Shown: positions 1 through 14,315 of the stretch, in pieces
Numbering within the stretch: the first letter of the stretch is position 1
Layout of the letters: the number at the start of each line of letters is the position of its first letter
DNA from: Pascua guehoae
Lineage: Eukaryota; Basidiomycota; Tremellomycetes; Trichosporonales; Trichosporonaceae
DNA: 64,000 nucleotides
Direction of reading: 5' to 3'
Assembly (NCBI GenBank): GCA_001600415.1
Contig: BCJX01000018.1
Span: forward strand, 266,984-330,983
Notes under the pieces: generated by a model
Told to the model about the DNA's origin: nothing
What the model saw: only the letters and a program-made list of their open reading frames with translations
Database searches by the model: none
Program-made: the position numbers and the translations under genes

Positions 1-955
1 TGCGGTGTCCGGAGGGGCGGTGTCCTGGGGGGTGGGGACAGGGAGGGGGGACCGGAGGGAGGGGAGTGTGGTGGCTGCGCTTTCAGACCAGCGAGGGTGG
101 GGGTTGTCGTGGTTATTGCGATACCGCTCTGCGGAAGGAATGCGCTTCGTGGGAGCGGGTGCGGGCTTGGTTGCTGCACCGCCGCTGGGGGGCTAGGGGT
201 GCTCAACAGCGACTGACTCCTGTACTCGTTCTGTGCCGACGTTGATACACCAACCTCACGTCACGGTGTTCACGTCCAGGGTGGAGCTTTACAAGCGAGT
301 CGACCGACGATTGCCCAGTCTCCGGTCTTCTAGGAATAGCAGCGAATGCCGTCTCCCTCCTTTGGAACGAACAGCACTTGGACGAAGAGCAGTCACAAAT
401 TGATGACCTTTGATCCGAGCTTGAATGTAGTGTCAGAAATGTGAATATGTAGCGAAAGACCAACCCCGTGCCTCTCCTGGCTCCTCGACGTGTGTATGGA
501 GCGTTTGCGACAGTCCTAGGGGGCGTAGCCTTGTTACAGTCCGTTCGGCGATGTCCTGTAGTCTTTCTGCAGTGTATGTGTAGGTTGTGACCTGTATCGT
601 GTACGGGATGCAGTGGAACTGGCCAGTGCACAAGTCGACAAGTACTGGTGGACAGTGCAAGTTAGTCGCGTCAGTGCGAGTGCAAGATGCAAGGTTGTGC
701 AAGCATGCCTCGGCTACTTTGTGACGCACATGACATGACATTTGGGTGGTGATTTAATAAAGGCCACATTGGGCGGGGTGCCAGGCACACCCGACAGACG
801 GACGCGATTGATTTCGCGGAAGCAATTTACCCAAACACAACACTGCCACCCACCCACCCCCAGCCACACACCCTCCCCCCGATCCTGTCCATCCTTTCGA
901 CATCTCTCCATCTCTCCCTCTCTTCTTCACCTCTCCACCCCTTCATCCATCAACA
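1..955. other. Intergenic / 5' flank of polo kinase gene
   Basis: No gene is recognised here. The first 200 bases are G-rich. The last 130 bases before the kinase start codon are rich in C and T (repeated CTCTCC/CATCT blocks), as is common in fungal promoters and 5' leaders. Short open frames occur on both strands but none shows a recognisable domain. Confidence 0.5.
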
Positions 956-4663
<3,708 letters not shown>

Positions 4664-5466
4664 TTCAATCCGATGGACCGTGATACCAGGACCCAGCACA
4701 GCACAGCACAGCACAGGACCAGGGATACCTCTTACCTTGGGCGTTGTAGAGTACATGTCGACCATGCATTGGTCATGCCAGTTGGTTGGGGGGTGGAACT
4801 GGTGTTGTGGTGGTAGGGTGTTTGGTGTTGTGGCGCTGCGGTGTTGTGGCGCTGTGGTGTTGTGGGCTATCGAGGTGGATCAGTCTGCGCACACTGACCC
4901 CGAGCAACAGAGCCATGTCGGATGACACCATCGCAACGCCAAACCTCGTGCACAGGAGAATCCAATACCCCAACCAAACCTGTCGCCAACTCATTCCTCC
5001 ATCGCATACAATGGCCCTCATAAAGGTAGCAACATGGCGCCAGGGGGAAACAGGGATATTTGACAAAAGCTTCAGCTGTAATGCCTTCGTCCGGCGTGGC
5101 GTCGTGCACGGTACGTTGCTACCTTTATGCGGACCATTGTACATCCCCCTAAACATCCAGGTCACATCTCCACCCCCAAGAGCCCGTGACAACCTCAAGC
5201 AGCGCCGTCTCCAACCCGTGCCCCGCAGCGCGGCAGGGAACACTACGACGTGAGCTCCTATTCTCACCCACCAGCCTCCGGAACGCCCCGACGAGGGCCA
5301 GTGTACCGAGCGCCTCAGCTCGTCCCCGCGTTCAGACACGCATCTGGGCTCACATCAACCAGAAGAGTGACTCAGCGTGCCATCTTGGACACGACCACAC
5401 CATCCCTCGGCGCGACACTCGTGGCCTCGGCGCCGGCCTCACGGCCTCGGGACGCACACCGTCGTG
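4664..5466. other. Intergenic, contains a 15-nt perfect inverted repeat
   Basis: This lies between the polo kinase and tRNA-Ala. No coding family is recognised. The notable element is an inverted repeat at 5019-5129, annotated separately. The stretch 4800-4880 is GT-rich and low in complexity. Confidence 0.5.
5019..5129. repeat. Inverted repeat, 15-nt perfect arms
   Basis: CATAAAGGTAGCAAC at 5019-5033 is perfectly complementary to GTTGCTACCTTTATG at 5115-5129. The 81-nt spacer has no obvious gene. Similarity continues imperfectly outside the arms (GGCCCT on one side, GCGGACC on the other). It could be a stem-loop in a transcript or the remnant of a small foldback element. Function unknown. 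Confidence 0.7.
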
Positions 5467-5551
5467 GGGCGTGTAGCTCAGTTGGTAGAGCGCGTCATTA
5501 GCACGCAGTGTCTAATTGACGAGGTCTTTGGTTCGATTCCTAACCCGTCCA
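5467..5551 (+). tRNA. tRNA-Ala(AGC), 12-nt intron
   Basis: Acceptor GGGCGTG pairs with CCCGTCC with the G3:U70 alanine identity pair and A73, except for a T6/C67 mismatch. The D stem is GCTC/GAGC. The anticodon stem CGTCA/TGACG encloses anticodon AGC at 5500-5502. An apparent 12-nt intron (5504-5515) follows base 37. The T-arm (TTTGG/CCTAA) has one T-T mismatch. The mature body resembles fungal tRNA-Ala. Confidence 0.9.
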
Positions 5552-7211
5552 TCTCACACCTTTTTGAGTCCCGCCACCGTAGTCGTGCAGGGCGAGAGGG
5601 GAGGAGGTTGCGGAAAAGGTGGTAGTGGGAGAAGGACAGGAGGGACGCGAGGTTTGCTCGTCCAAGAGAAAACCGACGTCGGTGGACCACAGCTGTCCTC
5701 GTCCCCGTCCCTGTCCTCGTCTTCGTCCTCGTCCCCGTCCCTGTCCTCGTCTTCGTCCTCGTCTTCGTCCTCGCCCACGCCAAGCGAACGAGAGGAGAGG
5801 CGGGGGTGACGGCATACGCAAGCGTGTGGTGTCCGTGACGGTGCGGGAGGGATAGTTGTGCTTGTGCTTGTGCTTGTGCTTGTGCTTGTGCTTGTGTTTG
5901 TGCTTGTGTCCGTACATGCGTTTGTTCCTGTGCTTGTTCTTGTGCTTGTTCTTGTGCTTGTTCTTGTGCTTGTTCTTGTGCCTGTTCCGGTAGTGGCAGG
6001 CAGTGAGCCGCCGAGCCACCGAGCCACCGAGCCACCGAGCCCGCGAGCAGGTGCGCGTGTGGCAATGGAGGCTGTGACGATGGCAACTGCGGCAACTGTG
6101 GCAGCAACCTCAACTATGGCAGTGGCAGTGGCTGTGGCAGTAGCTTTCGTGCGTCACTCGCATCCGCACCCAACTCGACCCCATTCCCCGTCCTCGCGCA
6201 CAGCCCACCGGCCAACACCACGCGCACGTCTCCACCATCCCCCTCGTATTCGTACCCCAGGCGTCCCCAGGCATTCCCCCATCACCATCTGCCCGTGCCG
6301 CTCCTTCCATCTTCCATCCCCCCTCTGCGTCACACCTTCATTGTCCTGCCTCTCTCGATCATCAGGCCTCATACTTGATATATATATCGAAACATCGTTG
6401 GTGAAACGGTATCATGCGTCGTTGCCATTACGTAATCTATATACGTCTGACTCGACGCGGCAGGGGTTCGACTGCCTTACGATGTAGATCAGATTGTTCT
6501 GTTTCTTTTTGTGGAGTGTTTGGTGTTCTGTTTTGGTTGTCTGAGCACAGGCGAGGGGAGGGCGGGCCGAGGAGGCGTGAGGTGCGGACACGGCGGTGGG
6601 CATGTGCCTGGTCGGTGGTGGACCAAATGCGCCGAGTGGCACAGGGACCAACGGCCGCATGCCAACATGCGTTTGCGTTTGCGGTTGTGGCCTTGGAAGT
6701 GTGCAGCGGGGACTGTAAGTGTCCGAGCAGCCACAGTACTGTGCCGGCCCGCAATCTGGGCGTGGCGCCCACCCGCCTTGGTGGTGCTGTCTGCATCGAG
6801 TGCTTGGGCTGGTACTGCGTCCCCTCTACAGAGTTGGGAAAGCCGAAACTGCCACAGTAAGCTGAAACTGCCAGAGGCTCGAAGGCACGGGAGTCACGAC
6901 TTTCCCGCATGTAGGTTGTACCGGTATGTCTGCTGTTGCACGGACCGCTGTCTGCCAGGTCGCGCGGCTGACAAGAAGCGTACATCACACCCTAATGTAC
7001 CGGAACCCAAATAGTGTCCGCCCTCGTCGGCATCTGCACCTGACTGGGCACAAAGTGGGTCCAAACCACAAGAACCCAAGGCATACGTACCCAAGGCATA
7101 CCCAACCTACAAAACAGCCCTCAAACTACACACAAACTACGCACACCCAATACACCCAATACACCCAATCTACAACCAAACAACCCTCAAACTACACCAA
7201 CTGCACCCAAA
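5552..7211. other. Intergenic with simple-sequence tracts
   Basis: No gene is recognised. The region holds C/T-rich hexamer-like repeats (5700-5780), a GTGCTT array (5855-5985) and repeats of CACCGAGC (about 6008-6045). Near 7140-7190 there are short ACACCCAAT repeats just beyond the 3' end of the next gene. Confidence 0.5.
5855..5990. repeat. (GTGCTT)n microsatellite
   Basis: The hexamer GTGCTT (drifting to GTTCTT and GTGTTT) is repeated about twenty times. It creates open frames of Leu-Val or Lys-His repeats that are artefacts of the microsatellite. Confidence 0.9.
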
Positions 7212-10200
7212 CTACACTCCAACCCAGACCCAGACCCGCCCAGACCTACCCCACGACCCAATCCTCCTCCATCCCGGGCCACCAGTACTCCCTCGCCACC
7301 TCGTCCCCCTCCCCGCCGCGCGCAGCCGGGCGACGACCGACTCGCGCACACACGCGGGCGGGACCGCGCGCACGCGCCCGTGCCCACTTGGAGTACCTAG
7401 GGTACCTGTGCTGGGCTCGTCGCAGAGGTAGACGACGCCGTCGATGAGGAGGAAGCGCGAGACTGCGCCGCGGCGGAGGGCCGAGAGGAGCGGGGCGAGG
7501 GTCGGGTCGGAGGCGTAGAATGCTTCCCAGGTGGGTGGGCTGGGGTTGGGGTTGGGGTTGGGGTTTGGGGGGGTGGGGTTGGTGGGGTTAGTGGGGCCGG
7601 GGGTTGGGTTGCGGGTTGGGGCGGACGTGTGACTGGGAGTTGGGGCGGGGTAGGACGAAGGCGGGGTGAGGGACGTGGGTGTCCCGTCGGTCGTGGCGGA
7701 TGTGAGTGCGCCGACCGTAATCGCCGGGGGTGGGGGTACTGGCCGTGCTGCCGCTCGCGGGGAGGGTACGGGTGACTCGGAGTGGGACGTGTGCTGCGAC
7801 GGTGTCGGCGTCGCAGGGGAGGGGGTAAAGGACGGCGTCGTGTCGGGCGTGCGCGACGTCGAGGCGGCCGTGAGGGCCGCTAGGGTCGCGAGGATGGGGT
7901 TCCGGGGGCGCGCGAGCTCTGACGGGGTGGGTGAGGGTGAGGGTGAGTGCGAGGGCGGGGGTGAGGCCTGGGCACCGCGGAGGCCTCGGGGGAGCGGTGT
8001 GGGTGTTCCCGGTGGCGAGTCGGGGAACCACCGCGTGCGGGGCGAGTCCTGCGAGTGGGGAGAGTGTGGTGATTGTGGAAAATAGGGATAATGGGGAGTA
8101 TGCGGAGAATGAGGAGAGCGGGGAGAACGAGGCGGACTCGGCGAGTAAGGCGTACTAGTCCTCAGAGGAGACTTGGGGGGACGCGACGACCTGGGCGTCC
8201 TCGGCGTCTTCGGCGTGCGCGGTGAGCTCGGCGAGTCTGGGGCCGAGTGCGCGCGGCTCGGCGACGAGCCCGGGATGGTGGACAGGGAGGGTACGCGGAC
8301 GATGGCAGGGCGCGGGCGCGGGAGGGGGCGGGAGAGCGGGTGTGAGAGCGGGTCCTGGGGCGGGGTGGCGGATGGTCCGGCGCGGAAGATGGAGAGGGGG
8401 TTGAAGAGGGAGGGGGGGGGGGGGGGGGGGGGGGCGGTAGTGTCGGTGGTGTCGGGGGGACGGAGGTGGCGGTGTTGGAGGTGGGAGTAGTGGGAGTGAC
8501 TGGGCTCGTGGGGGCTGAGCGAGCTTGAACGCCATCTGCGGACGTGGTCGGAGTAGCCGGCGGGCCCGCTGTAGGAGATGTCGGAGACGCCAGAGGGACA
8601 GCTGCATACGCGTGGGGACGCGGGCGTACCGGTGACGACGGCGTGGGAGGGGCGAGATGCGAGTGTTCCAGGTGGAGGCGGAGGTGTTCTGGCCGATGGC
8701 GCGGTTTGAGGACGAGGGGCCGCAGTTGCCGCCGGGCGGGGGGTAGGGGCGGATGCCTGAAGGTCTTCCATTGTGAGGGCTGGGGTTAGAGAGCTGCGTG
8801 ACGGTGTAGTGAGGGGTGGGGGAGGGTGATTTGGGCTCGCACGAGTGTTCGTCTTACTCAAGCCGTGCTCGAGAGCAGGATAGGTAGTTCGGGGAGATGA
8901 GAAGGGGCCAGGGGTCGTAGGGCGGTTGCAGGGGGGAGAGGTTGCAGTCTATCGAAACTTTGTGGCGGTGCCACTTTGTGAACTTTGAGAACGTACCAAT
9001 CGCGCAAAGTACACGACACCCTTGACCGTGGCTGGAAGCAGGAGACATGTAGCGGCGAGCGCCGGCCACACGTGCCCGGGTGATAGGGGCGGGGACGACG
9101 TGCGTATGAGGACGAGACCAGTCGCGAGCTGGCGTTAGCAGGTAGTTTGCGGTTGTGTGCGCGCGCTGCGTCGGCAGGGGCCCGCCGCTCCGTACTACTG
9201 TACTTATCGGGCGCGTAGTCCAAACGCCCCTTGTCAGGCCAGCTTTCAATGCCAAACCATTGCCCACCTGTCCACGGAATGCACCTCCTTTCCCACCTCC
9301 TCATCCCCACCTCGCGTACTCGCACAAACACACAACTCCCAAGCCACCCCAACGCCCGCTCCACCCGACCTCCGACCAAACTCACAGCTCCAATCGCCGC
9401 AAGTCCCGCACACACCCCAACGGCAGGCACGAGCGGCGCGCGCCGGTGCGCCCACCACCCCCACCAGAGCCACGCGACGCCCGCGTCCGCCGCGCGCGGG
9501 AGGAGTGCCGCTTCCGCCGTGGCTGACGGCGTCTTCCTCCGAGCGGTGGTGTGCTCGGACCGGAGCGATGGGAGGACGAGGGTCCGTAGCCCTGGAGTCT
9601 GCTGGCCCAGACTGTACAGTTCTGATCGGCTTTGCTCGCGTACGACGGCGCTGCAAGTGCCTAGTCCTCGGGTATGGTCATAGACCCACGTCCACGGCAG
9701 GTCGAGGCGGTAGAAGAGGGCGGCGTGGAGGATGGCAATGGTGCAGCTGAGGCCGGCGAGGAGGAGGGCGAGGGCGAATGCGAGCGCGTGGAGGGTGTCG
9801 GAGGCGGTGAGGAGGCTGGGTGTTAGGTGTTTAGGGGGTGGAGAATAGGGGACAAGAGAGTGAAAGGTAGGGGAGGGGAAAATGAAGGACAAGGAGAGCG
9901 GAAGAAGGCATCCAAAAGGGGAGCAAGGAGAGTGGCAAAGGGTAGCCCCAAGCGGAGCGGCGAAAGCAGAGTGTAAGGAATGAGGGTGGAACAGAGGAGA
10001 CGAGAAAAAACGCAAAGGTGGAGACGGGAAAGAAGGCCTCCGCGCGATAGCGCGACGAGGACGAAATATACGTACGGCGACAGAGAGCATGACCTGGATA
10101 CCGTCAGTTCTCCTCCAGGACTGCACCACGCCACCACGTCGCTTGTATCCGCCCACTCGTGCTGGACTTACCCGCAAACATCCTCGCCGACACCCACGAC

Positions 10201-11724
10201 CACCGCGGCCCCTACACAAAGTACCGCCAGCAGCCCCGGCTCCACGGCGGTGTACGCGCGGCGCACCCCCCACCCACTCTTGGCCTCGATGTGGTGCTCG
10301 GGGGTCGGTGCGAAGGATACCCGCGTAGTCCGGGGGAGGGGTTCGTACTCGTGCCCGTGTCCGTGCCCGAGGCCAACTTGGCCTTCACGCTCGGATAGGG
10401 GTGGGGAGACGGTGACGAGGGGAACGGGGCGGGCGTGGGCGGGCGCTAGAGGGAGGGGCGGGACGGGGTGTGGGCCAGTCCCGGTCAGGTTGGTGGAGGG
10501 GCTCTGCGGTGGACGTTTTGGGGACGCGGAGGCGGGGGACGTGGGAGACGCAGGGGAGGTGGGGGAGGTAGCGGGGACGAGGGACGCGAGCGACGTGTAT
10601 GGCCGAGGGAGGGAGGCGAGGGATGGGAACGCCGGCGAAGCGGGGGGTAGGGATGGAGAGGTACGGGATGCACGACTGGGGGAGACGGGAGAGACGGGCG
10701 AGACGGGAGAGGCTGGTGTGGTGGGAGAGGTGGGCGAGGTGGGCGAGGCTGGTGACGCGGGAGACGTGGGGGTTGGCGATGCCGGTGGTGCAGGCGACGT
10801 CGGGACGTACGGCCACGAAGGGTACCATGGCGCCACGCCGTCTGGTTCGGACACGCGCGGGATGGTGACGGGGAGCGCGTAGGCTCCAGTTCCGTGACCA
10901 GGTGGATCGGCCGCGCTGTATGCGTCGTGTCCAGCGTGTCCAGCACGCCCACCAAGGGGCAGCTCGGTCGTCCCAGTGGGATAAGCATGTCCGCCGCCAG
11001 GCCCGTGAACCTGAACGTCGCCGTCGGGCCCGGCGTACCCGTACCCGTACGCGACGAGGAGGCTCTCGCGCCACGACACACCGCGGGGCACGGGCGGCGC
11101 GCGGGGGCGGGAGAAGCGCTCAAAGTTCCGGCGTTGCGGGGAGGGCGTGGCGAGGGCAAAGGGGTGGGTGCGGGGTGGGGACGGTGTGGGTGAGGGCGGT
11201 GGGGGGGTGGGGTTGGGATCGGGGTCGTCAGTGCTGAGGTTGGGGTTGTGGGTGTTATCATTATCATTAGGGTTGGGGTTGGGGCTGGCGTCGGTGTTGG
11301 GAATGGCGCCTCGGCCCGTCGTGGTGTTTATAATGTATGGTTTGAGTGAGAGCTCGGTTGGGCGGCGTTTGATCGAGGGGCGGGCCGGGCGGAGTGTGTA
11401 CCCAAGGGTGTGGGTATTGTTGGTATTGTGGCTAGTCTCGTGGTGGAGGGGGTCATTGTGGGCAGTGGCTGCACTGGTAGCATTGGCAGCACCGGCATCG
11501 CTAGCATTACGACGCGTGCCTTTGTAGGTGTTACCAGTGTTGACCCAACGGGCAGACGGCGAAAGGAGGCCAGAAGTGGCCGCCGTCGGTGTCTGAAATG
11601 GCGCGGTCGCGACAGACTCGTCACCAGCGGCTTCGAGTGCGCCTAGCGGGAGGGGCAGGAGCGGTGTGCGCGGAGAAGGAGAGTGGGGGGCGTCGGGGTG
11701 TCGTGTGGGCGGAGGCGACGGCAT
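7212..11724 (-). CDS. Probable four-helix membrane protein with Pro-rich tails (hypothetical)
   Basis: Family not recognised. Four exons can be joined in phase on the minus strand: 11724-10172 (GTAAGT donor), 9815-9386 (after CTAAC...CAG), 9128-8997 (after CTAACGCCAG), and 8756 to about 7212. The first about 500 residues are Ser/Pro/Thr-rich with PASP/PTSP repeats. Hydrophobic segments then follow, one ending exon 1 (LLAVLCVGAAVVVGVG), two in exon 2 (ALAFALALLLAGLSC and VPAVGVCAGLAAIGA) and one in exon 3 (ALAATCLLLPATVKGVVYF). This order suggests four membrane passes with a long cytosolic or external N-terminus. Exon 4 is again Pro/Ser-rich (PHSPHSPHT-like repeats), carries a G23 run read as polyproline, and ends with a compact-looking segment (SRFLLIDGVVYLCDEP). 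Exons 1-3 are reasonably supported by phase and splice sites. The join to exon 4 and the 3' end are uncertain, and exon 4 may be a separate gene. Confidence 0.45.
8412..8434. repeat. Poly(G) tract, 23 nt
   Basis: An uninterrupted run of G that falls inside the putative last exon of the Pro-rich membrane protein. Read on the minus strand it encodes a proline run. Length polymorphism or sequencing error here would shift the frame. Confidence 0.9.
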
Positions 11725-12276
11725 GGTAGGACGGTATGGGGTTGAGACGGCGAAAGCAGGGCTTTAAGGATTCGGAGATGTCGAGTACAGATGACAGGAG
11801 TGTGAAGGAGTGTGGGCGATAAAGAGCGTGTGTGAAACGAGTGGATGTGTGTGGATAAGAGGAGGTGAGTAGAATGGAAGATGATGGGACATGGTCAGAT
11901 CGTTAGAATGTCTGTCCTCTTTGTTAGTTGTTAGCTCGAGGTGCTCGTCGACAACCTGCCCTCTGCCCGCTACATGCTTCTCCCTACCGAAGCATCCCGC
12001 AACTCGCGTTCCGACCAGCACTGTGGGCGCAATCGCGCCGGGACGCGCTGGCACATTGTGCTCTGGCGCATTATGCCACTATGCGCCCCGCGCCCAGTGT
12101 AGCACCTCATGGCCCAACAAATACATCACTGCGTGACGATCCGAGGCATGTGCTTCTAGTCATTCTGATCCGCGGCATCACAGGCGTCCTTTTTCATCAC
12201 CGCGATTTTGGTCAATCGGCATCGGCAATGGGAGTGTGCCCTGCATGATCCTCTTGTCCTTTGGCGTCTTGTTTGT
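11725..12276. other. Intergenic, tail-to-head between two minus-strand genes
   Basis: This holds the promoter side of the membrane-protein gene and the 3' side of the glutathionyl-hydroquinone reductase gene. A run of GTGTGTG/GTGAGTG-like sequence lies around 11800-11870. No further gene is seen. Confidence 0.5.
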
Positions 12277-13796
12277 TCACACCTTGGCCGCCTTCTTTGT
12301 GTTGCCGTCGAGCTCTGCGCCCTTGCGCTTGTCGTTGTCGAGGGGCTCGATGAGCACCTTGGGCCCAAGAGGCACAATGCGGTTGGGGTTGATTTGTGCG
12401 TGCGAGTAGTAGTAGTGTTCAACAATGTCTGCGGGTGTCAGTGCGAACGACTGAGGGTGGGAGCGCTGGGGGAAGGTGATTTGTGTGATGTGGAGCGGTA
12501 GACCACAAACTTTGGGCGGTAGCAACAATGGCAAGAAACATGTCCTGATCGGCTGGGCATAACCAGCCTTCCCCGGTCGCCGGTATCACGGCACCCGCTC
12601 GACGCTCCCAACACTCACGCTCAAAGTTGGTCGTGTCCTTGAAGGCCGGGTTGTTCCAGTACAGGTTCTTGAGCCAGCGGTTGAGGTGGGGGTAGTCGTG
12701 GCGGATTGAGCCCCAGTTGCACTTGAAGTGGACATAGTAGACGGGGTCAAAGCGAACAATCGTAGTGAAGAGACGGACGTCGGCCTCGGTAAGGCGTCCG
12801 CCGACGAGGTAGTCGCGGCCATCCGAGAGGATACCCTCGACGCGGTCGAGCGACTTGTTGAGCGCGCGGTTGGCTGTCTCGTACGCCTCCTGCTTGGTCG
12901 CAAAGCCCGACTTGTAGACACCATTGTTGATGTCGTTGTAGATCCACTCGTTGAGGGCGTCAATCTCCTCGCGCAGCTCCTCGGGGTACAGGTCGAGGTC
13001 CTTCTCAGGACCTTCAGGGAGGAGCGAGTCAAATGCCTGCGTCAGGTCGCGCAGAATCTCAGACGACTCGTTGTTGACAATCGTGTTCTCCTTCTTGTCC
13101 CACAGGACGGGGACGGTGAAGCGTGCATTGTAATCGGGTTCGGCGATGCGGTAAAGCTCGTTCAGGAACTTGGATCTGATGGGTTAGTAACGAACCGCAT
13201 TGCCTACCCACCCGTGGACCTTGTCGACGGTCGCGCCGGGGAACGAGTCATTGTCGTGTGCCGACGCAGGCTTGTCGTTTTCAATACCCTTGGGGACAAA
13301 GTGCCAGCCGCCCTCGAGCATGTGCGGGTGGACGACCGAGTAGTCTGCGTGTGAGTGGCAGCTCGACGCATATCACAGCTGCACTCACCAATAAACTTGT
13401 CGAGGCCCTTGAGCTTGCGCGTAATGAGTGTGCGGTGGGCCCAGGGGCACGCGTACGACACGAAGAGGTGGTAGCGGTCTGACGTCAGCGAGTTGGCCGA
13501 TTCTGAGGAAGACTGTGCAACTCACCCTTCTCCGGGGGAAACTTGCCGTTGGGCTCAATGTGGTCGCGGAACGACGACACCTGGCGCTTGTAGGCGCCGT
13601 CAGTCTTGTCTGCAAAGTCGTTGATGCCCATTGTGAGAGGAGTAGAGGAGAAAGAGCGATGGATGGGGCAGGTGAAAAGGGCAGGGAAGGCGGGCAAGGT
13701 GGGGGAGGCAGAAGGGAAGGCGGGCTTGCGGGCGACAACGGCGGGGCGGATGGAGAGCAAGGCTAGAGTGCGAACAATGGTAGAGGGAACGACCAT
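12277..13796 (-). CDS. ECM4: Glutathionyl-hydroquinone reductase (xi-class GST, Ecm4/Gto type)
   Basis: Reduces glutathionyl-(hydro)quinones with glutathione. Five exons fit phase: 13796-13526, 13478-13389, 13344-13212, 13175-12619 and 12428-12277, for 400 aa. The family signature is the catalytic cysteine in YACPWAHRTL (exon 2), followed by the C-terminal helical GST domain (RDLTQAF, LNEWIYNDINNGVYKSGFA, LTEADVRLFTTIVRFD, CNWGSIRHDYPHLNRWL). Introns are 36-52 nt. The long start gives an Arg/Ser/Ala-rich, acid-poor leader of about 55 residues (RTLALLSIRP, IHRSFSSTPL) that looks like a mitochondrial presequence. A second in-frame ATG at 13631 (MGINDFADK) would give a cytosolic form of about 345 aa, the usual length for the family. 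The longer start is chosen because the leader is clearly presequence-like. Function is secure from the motif; the start is not. Confidence 0.93.
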
Positions 13797-14315
13797 ACGA
13801 TGAGCGGGGGTTGATGAAGATGGATGGAGACTAGGACGCTGGGTGTGTTCTTGGTATTATTTAAAGGAGTTGGGAGAGGATGAGGAAGGTGGAGAGGATG
13901 AATGCCAAGGGATGGCCGAGGCGTGGTTTATTCAATCCATGTCCTTGCTGACAACAACCACACACAACTCTAGTAGGGTGGTCACCATGATGTAATGCAT
14001 GAGAGTTGATGTCCCAAAGAGGCAATTGTCAACATTCACACATTCCAGCGGCCAACGCCACGTTTACCACGTTCACCACGTGGTATCTGAGATTGGAGCC
14101 CCGGAATCCAACTACGTCACTGGCCCCTATTTTCTGCCTCCGATGATTGTACCCAATCTCCAATCGTCGTCGTCGTCTGCTCCTGACACTGCTCTGGTCA
14201 TCCGCCCATTGTGGCTGACGGCGATTCTTTCTTTTTACCCTGCGTCAGCCGCCCATCTCCAACTCTCCGAGCTTTGTATTCACCACATCCACCTCCCCAC
14301 CCCTCTATTCCACAA
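13797..14315. other. Divergent intergenic region
   Basis: This lies between the start of the glutathionyl-hydroquinone reductase gene (-) and the start of the next gene (+), so it probably holds both promoters. A TATTTAAA-like AT-rich site is present near 13856-13865, about 60 bases upstream of the reductase start. A near-palindrome (CACGTTTACCACGTTCACCACGTGG) spans 14059-14083. Confidence 0.45.

Noticed and set aside
8858..10273. 471-codon minus-strand open frame taken as one gene
   Set aside because: Only the middle part has protein character (hydrophobic helices). The ends run through introns and a promoter-like region, so it was used only as exon 2 of the four-exon membrane protein.
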